Made by a program: the position numbers and the translations under genes
DNA from: Shewanella sp. OPT22
GTDB lineage: Bacteria > Pseudomonadota > Gammaproteobacteria > Enterobacterales > Shewanellaceae
Direction of reading: 5' to 3'
Length of the DNA stretch: 64,000 nucleotides
NCBI RefSeq assembly: GCF_004168585.1
Contig: NZ_PGVH01000002.1
Coordinates: 1 to 64,000, forward strand
The notes under the pieces: generated by a model
Databases searched by the model: none
Told to the model about the DNA's origin: nothing
Seen by the model: the letters and a program-made list of their open reading frames with translations, nothing else
Part shown: positions 46,939 to 56,553 of the stretch, piece by piece
Position numbering within the stretch: the first letter of the stretch is position 1
Layout: the number at the start of each line of letters is the position of its first letter

Positions 46939-47156
46939 AGAAATGAGTCAATTCTTTTTTAGTATTTTGTTATAAATTGGCTTTAAAGTGTAACAAAAGT
47001 GATGAAACACACTTTTTATATGACAAACGACAATATCCTACCTTAAAAGCATCTTTTATCCACTTCATCATTTAAACCAGTCAGTTAGTCACTTTTGAGT
47101 ACTCTCAATAAAGTCGTCACTTTAATCTGTTTAAAAAATAGAAAAAGGACGTTTAC
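46939..47156. promoter_or_regulatory. Divergent regulatory region with repeated CACTTT motifs
   Basis: 218 nt between the LytS-type kinase and the ABC transporter. GTCACTTT occurs twice in direct orientation (47088-47095 and 47116-47123, 28 bp apart). An inverted pair AAAGTGT (46985-46991) and ACACTTT (47009-47015) carries the same core. These may be regulator binding sites; the spacing does not match the usual LytTR pair, so the assignment is tentative. Confidence 0.4.
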
Positions 47157-48014
47157 ATGCTCACGGTTAAAAATCTAAATAAAACGTATTCGGATGGTAC
47201 TCAGGCTTTAAAGGAAGTGAATTTAGAACTGCCTAGCGGCATGATCGGATTGCTAGGGCCAAACGGCGCAGGGAAATCAAGTTTAATGCGCACATTAGCA
47301 TGCCTACAACACGCTGATTCTGGTTCGATTACTTTTAATGATATTGATGTATTAAATTCTCCAAATACCTTACGAAGTGTGCTCGGCTATTTGCCCCAAT
47401 ACTTCGGTGTCTATCCTCACATGAGTTGCCAAGCACTTTTAGAGCATATTGCCGTTTTAAAGGGACTTTCCCATGCAGAAATAAAACAGCAGACCTCTGA
47501 ACTGCTAGACATAACCAACCTCACTCAAGCAGCAAATAAAAAAGTCTCTCGCTTTTCGGGCGGGATGAGACAACGATTCGGCATCGCTCAAGCTTTGTTA
47601 GGTAAACCTCAACTGCTGATCATGGACGAACCTACCGCAGGACTTGACCCGCTAGAACGAGAACGTTTGCATGATGTACTGGTCAATGTGAGTGAGCAAA
47701 AGCTCGTGTTGCTGTCCACACATATTGTTGAAGATATCGAGAACTTATGTCACCACGCAGCCTTAATTAACAAAGGAACGATTACCGATAGCCACAGTAT
47801 TTCTCAGTTGATTAACCCCTTAAATGACAGTGTTTGGACTGTCCCGATTGATTCAGTCTTGCCAGACACATCGGTTGTATTAAATAAGCAGTATCACTTC
47901 GGTCAACCTTCACTCCGTGTATTCAATAAGACATCACCTTGTGTTGATGCCATACCCGTTTCAGCATGTTTGCAGGACCGATACTTTCTTGAACAATCGG
48001 AGGCAATGGCATGA
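47157..48014 (+). CDS. ABC transporter ATP-binding protein
   Basis: 285 residues. Walker A GPNGAGKSS, Q-loop LPQYFG, signature FSGGMRQRFG, Walker B LLIMDEPTAGLD and switch His in LLSTHIVED. GAAAAAGGAC lies before the ATG. It overlaps the permease gene by 4 nt and forms the ATPase of an exporter with the fused permease/peptidase. Confidence 0.95.
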   Translation: MLTVKNLNKTYSDGTQALKEVNLELPSGMIGLLGPNGAGKSSLMRTLACLQHADSGSITFNDIDVLNSPNTLRSVLGYLPQYFGVYPHMSCQALLEHIAVLKGLSHAEIKQQTSELLDITNLTQAANKKVSRFSGGMRQRFGIAQALLGKPQLLIMDEPTAGLDPLERERLHDVLVNVSEQKLVLLSTHIVEDIENLCHHAALINKGTITDSHSISQLINPLNDSVWTVPIDSVLPDTSVVLNKQYHFGQPSLRVFNKTSPCVDAIPVSACLQDRYFLEQSEAMA

Positions 48015-51000
48015 TGCTATTAAACGAGCTGAAATTTGCTTTTCGACAACCGATCATTGGTATCGGCATCATATTAATGGCGCTCTATGGCTTTGCATTT
48101 TCATTTGCTTTTCCTGTAGGTGAATATGAGCCAGCAAAGCAATTACAAGTCACTCAAATGACCTTGCTAATGTTATTACTACCGATCGTCATCAGCATAT
48201 TAGCTTGCACGCTTTTTCTTAGGGACAAAAGTTCTGAAATGAGCGAGCTTGTTGAAGTAACACCGGTATCATTTTCAAAACGTTGGTCATTGCGATGTGC
48301 AGCACTAACTATTGTTACGTTCACTTCATTAGCTTTTGTTTTTTCACTCACAGTCATGGCCTTCAGTTGGAAGTCTGGCTTTTCTCTTCAATTCATTAGT
48401 GTGAGCTTATATAACCTCGCATTACTGTCTGCTCCTATTGTTATTTTGGAGACAGCAATTGCACTTGGGTTATCATTACGCTTTGGGAATCATTTATTGG
48501 TTTACGTTGTATTCGCAGTTTTATGGATAGGATATTCATTCCTTGCCAGCATTAATGGCTCTCCCGTTTTAGCTGGGAGTAGCATTTTAAACGAATCCCT
48601 TTACCAAGTGATGTTATGGGCCGATCCTTACGGCGTTACCGCCATATTTGATAACTTCAACTCCACTGATTCATTGTTTGATTTAACACAACTATTTAAC
48701 CGATTTGGGGTTTTCAGTATCGGTCTTGCATCCATCTATTTTTTATTATTCCGAAGAACAAAAACACAGCTAACATCAAACAAGAAACCAAGCGAAACAC
48801 AAGTTACTTACCAAGAAAGTACCCGCTTCCATTTTAAAAGTGTAACGCTTGAACTATCTCGTTTTCAGCTAATAGCTTTGCTCAGCAATAAAATTACGAT
48901 AGCTATCGTATTATTGTGGCCACTATTAGTTTTTAACGAAGTATTTTCTGGTATCAATTATTCAGAAGCTTTTTCAGTGTTAACTAACCCAAATAGCATT
49001 GATGCACTTAATCGAGTTGCGTTCGATACACTTCTGTTTTTAGGCTCAATGCTTCTCGTACTTTGGAGTTTGCAAATCGCCAAACTTGATAAGCATGTAC
49101 GAATAGAAGAGTTAACCGCAGTTACGTCCATTAAAAATCATCATTTGCTCCTGTCTCAAGTCATCACGATATCCATTATGCTTGTTGTAATATCTGTGCT
49201 GACTGGAATCGGTAGCCTTGTTGCTGAAGTGGTAAATGGCAATGATTGGCAGGCTGTAGCGTACGTAACTGTATTATCATTAACGTCTTTGCCTTTGATG
49301 TTACTGGGGATTATTTTCATATCGATACATCATATATTTAAATCAAACTTGCTGGTGTTCGGCATTATCGTCACCATTTTATTATTTAAATTTACACCGA
49401 TAGCAACTTATTTAGGAATAACTCATACTTTTTGGAGCATCGCCTCCACGCCTTTAAGAGTGCCTGATAATTTTTGGGGATTAGAGAGAAGTATCAGTGT
49501 TTATTTGCCGTATATTGGATTATGGGGTTTAGTTTGTCTCTCATTACTTTCAACTGCAATTTACCGAACTCATCGTGGAACTCAAATAGACACACCTTCG
49601 TTCAAACACACTCCTAAAACCGTTATTTCAGTATTCATTGTATTGTTACTTTATGCTCTGTCACTTCATGCTCAGCTCGCTGAAGAGAAACCGTTATTCA
49701 ACTCTCATAAAAGAGAAGCTTGGAAAGCTCATTACGAAAAAACATTCGGTGCATGGCAAAATAAGCCTCAACCTCAAATTATCGCTATTGATTCCGTGGT
49801 TGATATTTATCCCAACCAGCAATTCGCTAATTTTGAAATTGAGTACATTATTGAAAACCAAACTGACACAGCGATTGAAGAAGTGCTCATAGGTAATTAC
49901 CCGATGGGTGTAAGCGTTCATATAAGTGAGGCAAATTTAAATTTAGTATCTTATGAACAACCTTTAAAGCATGGGGTTTATCAGTTTAATCAGCCGTTAA
50001 AACCAGATGAACAGCGAACATTATCCTTTTCATTTACTTTTAAACAGCCTCAACTCTGGCCAGCGGTCATGCACCAAATAATAAAACCTGAATTTGTCTA
50101 TTTACGTTCAATTCCAATGTTACCTGTTGTTGGTTATGAGCCGAAACTACAGATCAAAGACGCGAACCTTAGAGAGGAATACAATTTGGCTCCCTTACCT
50201 GAAATAAAACCTTCTGAATTAGAAAAGCATCCAAACAGCTCACTAGATCAATATGAATGGGTTTCGCTTTCATCACAGATATCAACAGCAAAAAATCATA
50301 CGGCAATAGCTCAAGGGGAGCTAATCAAACAATGGACTAGTGAGGAGAGAAACTTTTACCAATACCAAACATACTCACCAATACGTGCCATACCAACGTG
50401 GGTATCTGTTCCATTTGATGCCACCTCCGCAAATACCAAAGGAGCAAAGCTCAGCGTATTAACCCCGAATAAAGGCAGTGCTGCGCAGGTTAATTTAAAA
50501 GCAATGAATGATACCGTTAATTGGTTCACTGAGAATATAGCGCCATGCAAACACTCCCAACTTCACTTGATTGCTATGCCAGACTTTGGAGGCACAGGTT
50601 ATGCGCTGCCCGGTATTATGTTTATAGGGCATCGAGTTGGCTTTTTATCAGAACCATCAAAAGACGCAGGTTTTGACCAACGCTACCGTAGGGCACTACA
50701 TGAAACGGCACATCAGTGGTTTGGACATGACATTGGTAATGGTGTTGCTGGCGAACAAGCATTTTTGGTCGAATCTATGGTGAAGTATATTGAATTAATA
50801 ATCATTGAAAAGCATTACGGTAAAGAAGCAATGAGTGCTCTGGTTAAGCATGAAAGAGAACGTTTTGACCAACGAAATAGAGTCGACTTCGACAAGACTG
50901 TAGCACTCATCAATGCCACACAAAGTCATGATCAATATTCACGTGCCACCCTAGCTTTTGCAAAATTGAGAAAAGAGGTTGGTGACAAACCGATCATTGC

Positions 51001-51154
51001 TGCAATCAAACATCTTTGGGAGAAACATTCTTTCCCACAAAAACCTGCTCGTTCAATAGATTTTATTAATTATTTAAAAACTAATACTGAGCCTACCTAC
51101 CATGATTTGATTGATGATTTATTTCTGAAATCGGATATCAACACCCTACAATAA
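48011..51154 (+). CDS. ABC permease fused to an M1-family metallopeptidase
   Basis: 1047 residues. The first 550 carry about 12 transmembrane segments arranged as two ABC-2 permease halves (about 10-250 and 285-555). The remaining 490 form a large extracytoplasmic domain of the M1 (gluzincin) type with zinc motif HETAH at about residue 897 and the third-ligand Glu in FLVESM, 19 residues beyond. Spacing agrees with other permease/M1 fusions known in gammaproteobacteria and Bacteroidetes. GTGYALPGIMFIG corresponds to the family GAMEN-type region but without the exact motif. The peptidase may process or release the exported substrate, which is unknown. Confidence 0.88.
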   Translation: MMLLNELKFAFRQPIIGIGIILMALYGFAFSFAFPVGEYEPAKQLQVTQMTLLMLLLPIVISILACTLFLRDKSSEMSELVEVTPVSFSKRWSLRCAALTIVTFTSLAFVFSLTVMAFSWKSGFSLQFISVSLYNLALLSAPIVILETAIALGLSLRFGNHLLVYVVFAVLWIGYSFLASINGSPVLAGSSILNESLYQVMLWADPYGVTAIFDNFNSTDSLFDLTQLFNRFGVFSIGLASIYFLLFRRTKTQLTSNKKPSETQVTYQESTRFHFKSVTLELSRFQLIALLSNKITIAIVLLWPLLVFNEVFSGINYSEAFSVLTNPNSIDALNRVAFDTLLFLGSMLLVLWSLQIAKLDKHVRIEELTAVTSIKNHHLLLSQVITISIMLVVISVLTGIGSLVAEVVNGNDWQAVAYVTVLSLTSLPLMLLGIIFISIHHIFKSNLLVFGIIVTILLFKFTPIATYLGITHTFWSIASTPLRVPDNFWGLERSISVYLPYIGLWGLVCLSLLSTAIYRTHRGTQIDTPSFKHTPKTVISVFIVLLLYALSLHAQLAEEKPLFNSHKREAWKAHYEKTFGAWQNKPQPQIIAIDSVVDIYPNQQFANFEIEYIIENQTDTAIEEVLIGNYPMGVSVHISEANLNLVSYEQPLKHGVYQFNQPLKPDEQRTLSFSFTFKQPQLWPAVMHQIIKPEFVYLRSIPMLPVVGYEPKLQIKDANLREEYNLAPLPEIKPSELEKHPNSSLDQYEWVSLSSQISTAKNHTAIAQGELIKQWTSEERNFYQYQTYSPIRAIPTWVSVPFDATSANTKGAKLSVLTPNKGSAAQVNLKAMNDTVNWFTENIAPCKHSQLHLIAMPDFGGTGYALPGIMFIGHRVGFLSEPSKDAGFDQRYRRALHETAHQWFGHDIGNGVAGEQAFLVESMVKYIELIIIEKHYGKEAMSALVKHERERFDQRNRVDFDKTVALINATQSHDQYSRATLAFAKLRKEVGDKPIIAAIKHLWEKHSFPQKPARSIDFINYLKTNTEPTYHDLIDDLFLKSDINTLQ

Positions 51155-51506
51155 AATGAAACCCGAGGGTTAAGATACCGAATTAGCCCTCGGATACATA
51201 AACCTTGCCTGAATGATTAAACTTATCTGTTAATCAAGTTTGTTTAATTTTTTCTGAACACTCTCAGCTGCGATTTTTTGTAGGCATTCCATGCCCCAGC
51301 ATGATCAAAGAACTTTGTGAGCTTATCGTATTCAAGTATTAAGACTAAAACGAATTCAATTTGTTACTGATTGTTTTTAACGAGTTTGATGAAAAATTGA
51401 AGGGTATTAAAACACAGTAATGGCGTAGTGAAAGTTCAAAGGGAAAACGAGTATCGCTTTCCCTTCATAAGATAAGCTTAAATTAAGCTGATGCTAAGCA
51501 TCAAAA
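51155..51506. other. Intergenic region with several hairpins between convergent operons
   Basis: 352 nt between the ABC/M1 gene and ivdG. A CCGAGGG / CCCTCGG hairpin (51163-51193) may end the ABC transcript. AAGGGAAA / TTTCCCTT (51439-51465) and GATGC / GCATC (51490-51502) may end the ivd transcript. None has a strong T-run. No gene is visible. Confidence 0.5.
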
Positions 51507-52262
51507 CTACAGCCTTAATCCACCATCAATTTCAAAAACTCGACCATTTACATAGTCATTTTCGATAATAAATTGAACGGTAGAAGAAATTTCATCCGCT
51601 TGACCTAAGCGACGTACCGGCACCATATGCTCTAAACGTTCTAATGCTTCTGGCTTCATTGCCGCTGTCATTTCAGTTTCAATAACACCAGGAGCAACGG
51701 CAGCACTTCGGATACCATGACGAGCTAACTCTTTCGCCCAACCAGTACTCATCGCAACAACAGCAGCTTTTGAAGCCGCATAGTTGGTTTGACCAATGTT
51801 ACCTGCTTTAGCAATGCTCGAAATGTTGATGATCACGCCTTGCTGCTTCGACTCAATCATTGCAGCTGCAGCTTCACGGCCACACAAGAAAGAACCCGTA
51901 AGATTTACGTTGATAACAGATTGGAATTGAGCCAAAGACATTCTGTCAGTTACTTTGCCTTCTTTCGCTTTAAGAAGCATGCCATCGCGTAGAATACCAG
52001 CGCAATTGACGAGCACATTAACTTGGCCTAAATCTTCAAGAATATATTGAAAACCCGCAACAACGTCTTCTTCATCTGTGATGTCTAAAGCGTAACCTTG
52101 AACCGTTGCAGTACCAAGGTCTGCACAAGCTTTCTCAAGCTTATCTTGGTCAACATCGATAAGTGCCAACTTAGCGCCTAATGCAGCAAAGTTTTTCGCC
52201 ATAGCGAAACCTAAACCACCTGCACCGCCAGTAATGACTACGACCTTATCTTTTAAATCCAT
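51507..52262 (-). CDS. ivdG: 3-hydroxyacyl-CoA dehydrogenase, SDR type
   Basis: 251 residues from the ATG at 52262, chosen for the AAGGAACAACC ribosome site and because VVVITGGAGGLGFA follows within ten residues. NCAGIL and the S-Y-K set in NISSIAK and YAASK are present. The position as last gene of a seven-gene set identical in order to Shewanella ivdABCDEFG indicates oxidation of 2-methyl-3-hydroxybutyryl-CoA in isoleucine breakdown. It begins 10 nt after ivdF. Confidence 0.85.
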   Translation of the reverse strand: MDLKDKVVVITGGAGGLGFAMAKNFAALGAKLALIDVDQDKLEKACADLGTATVQGYALDITDEEDVVAGFQYILEDLGQVNVLVNCAGILRDGMLLKAKEGKVTDRMSLAQFQSVINVNLTGSFLCGREAAAAMIESKQQGVIINISSIAKAGNIGQTNYAASKAAVVAMSTGWAKELARHGIRSAAVAPGVIETEMTAAMKPEALERLEHMVPVRRLGQADEISSTVQFIIENDYVNGRVFEIDGGLRL

Positions 52263-52272
52263 TGGTTGTTCC

Positions 52273-53178
52273 TTATTCGTTATTTGCTTTAGCAAAAGCT
52301 TCAAAAATACTTGAGAAGTCACGACGACCATTGCCTTTGCGAGCATGATTGACATACATGCTTCTTGCCAATGCGCCTAGCGGGGTGCTTGAATTCGTCA
52401 ACAGCGCCGCTTCTTGTGATAAACCTAAATCTTTAACCATCAAATCTACCATAAAACCACCTTGGTAGTCGTTAGATGAAGGTACTGATTCCATTACGTT
52501 TGGACAAGGATTGTACTTTTCAAGTGTCCAGTTACCGCCACTGCTTACTTTCATGATGTCAGACAGCACTTTTGCATCTAAACCGTGGTCACGACCCAGT
52601 TGCAAAGCTTCAGAAGTCCCAACCATTAACACAGCTAATAGCATGTTGTTACAGATTTTTGCGACTTGACCAGCTCCAGCAGAACCTGCATGGAAAATAT
52701 TGGCTCCCATTGCATTCAAAACAGCTTGAGCTCTATCGAAGGCATGATCAGAACCACCACAAATAAAGGTGAGTGTTCCGGCAGCTGCGCCTGCAGTTCC
52801 ACCAGACACTGGTGCATCCATGAATTCAACACCTTTAATTGCAGCAGCTTCTGCAACAAATTTTGCACTTTCAGCGTCAATCGTCGAACTGTCTATCAAT
52901 AGCGTATCTTTACCAATAACATCTAGAAGACCTTGTTGACCCGCACTGCCAATATATAAGCTCTTCACATGTTTGCCCGCTGGCAACATTGTAACAACGG
53001 CATCAACGCCTGTTGCAGCTTCTAACGCAGTCGCTTCAGCAACGGCACCTTGAGAAACAAGTGAATCAATGGCTGCTGATACAAGATCAAAAACGTTAAC
53101 ATCAAATCCAGCTTTCAATAAGTTAGCCGCCATCGGGCCGCCCATATTACCTAAACCAATAAATGCAATTTTTTTCAT
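52273..53178 (-). CDS. ivdF: 3-hydroxyisobutyrate dehydrogenase
   Basis: 301 residues. NAD-binding IGLGNMGGPMAANLLKAG, substrate loop DAPVSGGTAGA (about 121-131) and catalytic Lys in GQVAKICNN (about 171) are those of MmsB-type enzymes. It oxidises 3-hydroxyisobutyrate to methylmalonate semialdehyde in valine degradation; the product is used by IvdB. It follows ivdE by 19 nt. Confidence 0.92.
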   Translation of the reverse strand: MKKIAFIGLGNMGGPMAANLLKAGFDVNVFDLVSAAIDSLVSQGAVAEATALEAATGVDAVVTMLPAGKHVKSLYIGSAGQQGLLDVIGKDTLLIDSSTIDAESAKFVAEAAAIKGVEFMDAPVSGGTAGAAAGTLTFICGGSDHAFDRAQAVLNAMGANIFHAGSAGAGQVAKICNNMLLAVLMVGTSEALQLGRDHGLDAKVLSDIMKVSSGGNWTLEKYNPCPNVMESVPSSNDYQGGFMVDLMVKDLGLSQEAALLTNSSTPLGALARSMYVNHARKGNGRRDFSSIFEAFAKANNE

Positions 53179-53197
53179 TTTGCTTATTATCCTTACT

Positions 53198-54313
53198 TTA
53201 AAGCGCAGCTAAAGGGTGCTCTTTCCAAGGTGACGTTATGATCTTTTGAATTAAATCACTTGGTACTTCAGAGACAGAATTTTGGTGCCATTTCGGGTTA
53301 CGATCTTTATCAATTAATAATGCACGAACGCCTTCGTTGAAATCACCAATGGCCAGACAATTCACACTGACCGCTAACTCCCAACGGAAGACGTCTGCAA
53401 GCGATAAATCGGTGCCTAATTGAGCTTGTTCGAAAATAAGCTGACAGCTGATTGGGCTGCCAGATAACATTGAAGACTTCGCTCGGCTTAGCCACTTTTC
53501 GTCAGTTTCAAGATCCGTCATGCGTGTCACGATGTCGTTTAAACTGCCGCTCATTAGGGTGTCGATCAACCCTTGATTATCAGCAATAACACTTTCGCCT
53601 TTAGGGACAGCACTTTTTAATGCAACTTCATGCAATGCTTCATCAAGGTATTGATGATTCATACCAATATCGTCGCCCCAGTCAACCGTAGCTAAGACAT
53701 CAAACATAGGCTCTTTATCATCATTATTAAGATAATGATTTGCCATTCCCACATAACAAGCATCTGCAGCATTCATTTGATAGGCGGTGAAACCTAAAAA
53801 CATGCCTGATTTACCTGGTGTTCGATTTAAGAAATAACTGCCACCCACATCTGGGAATAAACCAATGGTCACTTCAGGCATGGCAATTCGTGAAGTCTCT
53901 GTAACCACCCGATGACTGGCACCTGCCAATAGGCCAACGCCACCACCCATTACAAAGCCATTACCCCAAACCATAACAGGCTTCTCAAAGGTGTGAATTA
54001 AATGATCCAGTTGATATTCTTCAGTAAAAAATGTCTTAGCAGCTTCGGCAACTTGACCTTTGTTCGCAATAGATGCGTCATAAAGAGCACGAACATCACC
54101 ACCGGCACAAAATGCTTTTTCTCCACAACCATCTAAAACAACAAAAGCGATATTCGTATCGCTTTTCCATTTAGTTAACTGTTCAGTGAGCAAACGCACC
54201 ATGTCCAGAGAGAGCGCATTTAGCGCTTTCTCTGCATTCAGCGTTGCCACACCAATAAGCTTTCCTGACGCTGTTGCTAGCGTTTGAAAACAAACTGATT
54301 GTTGGCATGTCAT
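53198..54313 (-). CDS. ivdE: 3-hydroxyisobutyryl-CoA hydrolase
   Basis: 371 residues from the ATG at 54313, which overlaps the ivdD stop codon by one base (TAATG) and has GGAG 9 nt upstream. It belongs to the enoyl-CoA hydratase/isomerase superfamily, with KAFCAGGDVRALY, GNGFVMGGGVGLLAGASH and MPEVTIGLFPDVGGSYFL, the latter Glu and Asp being typical of the hydrolase branch. Its C-terminal extension (about 260-371) distinguishes it from the shorter hydratase. It makes free 3-hydroxyisobutyrate for IvdF. Confidence 0.92.
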   Translation of the reverse strand: MTCQQSVCFQTLATASGKLIGVATLNAEKALNALSLDMVRLLTEQLTKWKSDTNIAFVVLDGCGEKAFCAGGDVRALYDASIANKGQVAEAAKTFFTEEYQLDHLIHTFEKPVMVWGNGFVMGGGVGLLAGASHRVVTETSRIAMPEVTIGLFPDVGGSYFLNRTPGKSGMFLGFTAYQMNAADACYVGMANHYLNNDDKEPMFDVLATVDWGDDIGMNHQYLDEALHEVALKSAVPKGESVIADNQGLIDTLMSGSLNDIVTRMTDLETDEKWLSRAKSSMLSGSPISCQLIFEQAQLGTDLSLADVFRWELAVSVNCLAIGDFNEGVRALLIDKDRNPKWHQNSVSEVPSDLIQKIITSPWKEHPLAAL

Positions 54314-55086
54314 TAGCAGTTTCTCCATTCTGCTTTACGTTTTTCTAAAAACGCAGTTACGCCTTCTTTTTGATCTTCGGTATCAAAAAGTCCGACAAAT
54401 AATTCACGTTCCAATGGTAACGCTTGAGTGCGTGGCATTGTGCGACCGGCTTGAATAAGCTCTTTACACACTGCAACTGAGCTTGGTGATTGCTTAGCAA
54501 CACGTTTTGCTAATGCAATAGCTGCGTCTAACGATTGTCCTTGCTCAACAACTTCTTCAACCAAGCCAATCTTCTCAGCTTTAGTTGAGTCAATGCGCTC
54601 TCCGCAGAGAATCATGCGCTTAGTCCAACCTTCACCGACTAAAGCAGTCAAGTTCTGTGTACCACCTGCACAAGGTAATAAACCGACTGTCGCCTCAGGG
54701 AGCGCCATTACTGCTTGTTCTTCTGCAATTCGAATATCGCAGGCCAAAGCAACCTCTAAACCACCACCCATCGAGTAACCATTAATAGCAGCGATAGATA
54801 CACCGCGGAATGCACTCAATGTTTCGAACGCTTCACCAAAATGTTTAGCCATTGATGCAGCGTTACCTTTATCGCCGTCAGCAAACAATTTTAGATCCGC
54901 ACCAGCAGAGAAAAACTTCTCGCCCTCACCCGTAATAACTAAAGCGTAAACGTCTCGATTGTTGTTTAATTCAAGTACGATACTTTTAAGCTCTTGAAGA
55001 CTTTCCGCAGTCCATGTATTCGCAGGCGGGTTATTCATAGTTAGAACTGCGGTATTACCTTCAATACATTGTTTGATATTGCTCAT
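54313..55086 (-). CDS. ivdD: Enoyl-CoA hydratase
   Basis: 257 residues from the ATG at 55086, preceded by AAAAGGAATCC. Oxyanion-hole segments are FSAGADLKLF and YSMGGGLEVALACD, and the catalytic Glu region is LPEATVGLLPCAGGTQ. It hydrates methacrylyl-CoA and tiglyl-CoA. The 199-bp inverted-repeat element 55102-55300 separates it from ivdC, leaving the ribosome site intact. Confidence 0.92.
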   Translation of the reverse strand: MSNIKQCIEGNTAVLTMNNPPANTWTAESLQELKSIVLELNNNRDVYALVITGEGEKFFSAGADLKLFADGDKGNAASMAKHFGEAFETLSAFRGVSIAAINGYSMGGGLEVALACDIRIAEEQAVMALPEATVGLLPCAGGTQNLTALVGEGWTKRMILCGERIDSTKAEKIGLVEEVVEQGQSLDAAIALAKRVAKQSPSSVAVCKELIQAGRTMPRTQALPLERELFVGLFDTEDQKEGVTAFLEKRKAEWRNC

Positions 55087-55101
55087 TTGTGGATTCCTTT
55101 T

Positions 55102-55300
55102 ATAACCTTGGCTTTGCATAACGGAAACGTCTACATTCCAAGGTTTAAATTCATTCAGCCTTTACACTTCAGTGCTGATAATTGTTTCTAGTTCAAGGCG
55201 TAATTGCGAAGGTGTAGTGGACTACTCATAGCAATTACAACGCAGAAATAGGAATAATTAGCTGTGCTGTAGCGTTTTACTTTTGCAAAGCCAAGGTTAT
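55102..55300. mobile_element. MITE-like element with 17-bp terminal inverted repeats
   Basis: The ends 55102-55118 (ATAACCTTGGCTTTGCA) and 55284-55300 are perfect inverted copies over 17 bp, with imperfect symmetry continuing inward. The interior has a further palindrome GTAATTGC / GCAATTAC around a GTGTAGTGGACTACTCAT core. There is no open reading frame. The right end supplies the TAA stop codon of ivdC (55297-55299), and the left end stops just before the ivdD ribosome site. Size and layout fit a non-autonomous element in the middle of an operon. Confidence 0.75.
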
Positions 55301-56454
55301 TTTATTTCTGCAGCAGCTTCGTCTAATAAGCGGCGACTAATGATTAAACGCATGATTTCATTCGTGCCTTCAAGAATTTGATGAACACGCACATCACGGA
55401 CGTGACGTTCAAGCGGGTATTCGCGAATATAACCATATCCACCATGAATTTGCAGTGCGGCATCGCACACTTGGAAGCCAATGTCTGTTGCAAAACGCTT
55501 TGCCATTGCGCAATAAGCGGTAGCCTCAGGATCGCCTGAGTCTAATTTGAACGCAGCTAAACGAACCATCTGACGAGCTGCAACTAATTCTGTCGCCATA
55601 TCAGCTAACTTAAATTGCAATGCTTGGAATGCAGCCAAAGGCTTTCCAAACTGTTTACGTTCGTTCATATATTCAGTTGCACGCTCTAATGCTGCCTGCG
55701 CTGTACCCACTGAACACGTCGCAATATTAATACGACCGCCGTCCAAACCTTTCATCGCAAAAGTAAAGCCTTGGCCTTCTTCACCTAAAAGATTAGCAAC
55801 AGGCACTCGTACTTCTTCAAATGTGATTAATCGTGTAGGTTGCGCATTCCAACCCATTTTATCTTCAGCTTTGCCATAGATAACACCATCTGCATCCGCT
55901 GGGATTGCGATTGCTGAAATCCCTTTTGGCCCTGCCTCGCCAGTTCGGCACATTACGACCAACAATTCAGTTTCGCCAGCGCCTGAAATAAACATTTTTG
56001 AGCCAGAGATGACGTACTCGTCGCCATCACGAACCGCTTTGGTTTGTAATGATGCAGCGTCGGAGCCTGAACCTGGTTCAGTTAAACAATATGATGCTAG
56101 CTTTTGACCTGTAGTTAGAGACTCAGACCACTCAGCACGAAAAGATTCGCTGCCCCATGTGGTTACCATCCAAGTCGCCATATTATGAATGGTCAACATG
56201 GCCGTAGTTGCAGTACAACCTTGGGCAAGTTCTTCGAAAATGATTGATGAATCTAGACGAGATAAGCCCATTCCACCTTCTGACTCAGGTGAATAAAGTG
56301 AACAAAAACCAAGTTCACCCGCTTGTTGAATCACGTCTTTAGGGAAATGATGCTTTTCGTCCCACTCACCAGCGAAAGGGGCTAATTGTTCTTGTGAAAA
56401 CTGACTGGCAAGATCGGCAAACTGACGTTGATCTTCATTTAAATTAAAATCCAT
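55297..56454 (-). CDS. ivdC: Acyl-CoA dehydrogenase (isobutyryl/2-methylbutyryl-CoA type)
   Basis: 385 residues. FAD/substrate segments CLTEPGSGSDAASL and ISGSKMFISGAG, RKQFGKPLAAFQ, and the catalytic Glu in QILEGTNEIMRL. It oxidises branched-chain acyl-CoAs. It starts 99 nt after ivdB, with a hairpin between. Its last codon AAA is followed by the TAA that lies in the MITE end. Confidence 0.93.
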   Translation of the reverse strand: MDFNLNEDQRQFADLASQFSQEQLAPFAGEWDEKHHFPKDVIQQAGELGFCSLYSPESEGGMGLSRLDSSIIFEELAQGCTATTAMLTIHNMATWMVTTWGSESFRAEWSESLTTGQKLASYCLTEPGSGSDAASLQTKAVRDGDEYVISGSKMFISGAGETELLVVMCRTGEAGPKGISAIAIPADADGVIYGKAEDKMGWNAQPTRLITFEEVRVPVANLLGEEGQGFTFAMKGLDGGRINIATCSVGTAQAALERATEYMNERKQFGKPLAAFQALQFKLADMATELVAARQMVRLAAFKLDSGDPEATAYCAMAKRFATDIGFQVCDAALQIHGGYGYIREYPLERHVRDVRVHQILEGTNEIMRLIISRRLLDEAAAEIK

Positions 56455-56516
56455 GTGACAACTCCTGTGTCGTGTCGTCTACTCTCCTCGTCTCGGAGAG
56501 ACTTCTAAAACAGCAA

Positions 56517-56536
56517 AGGGCAGAATACTCTGCCCT
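56517..56536 (-). terminator. Intercistronic hairpin after ivdB
   Basis: A perfect 8-bp stem (AGGGCAGA / TCTGCCCT) with a 4-nt loop, followed on the minus strand by TTGCTGTTTT. It lies inside the operon between ivdB and ivdC and may attenuate transcription or protect the 3' end of processed RNA. Confidence 0.55.
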
Positions 56537-56553
56537 AAATATAGTTTTTACTT

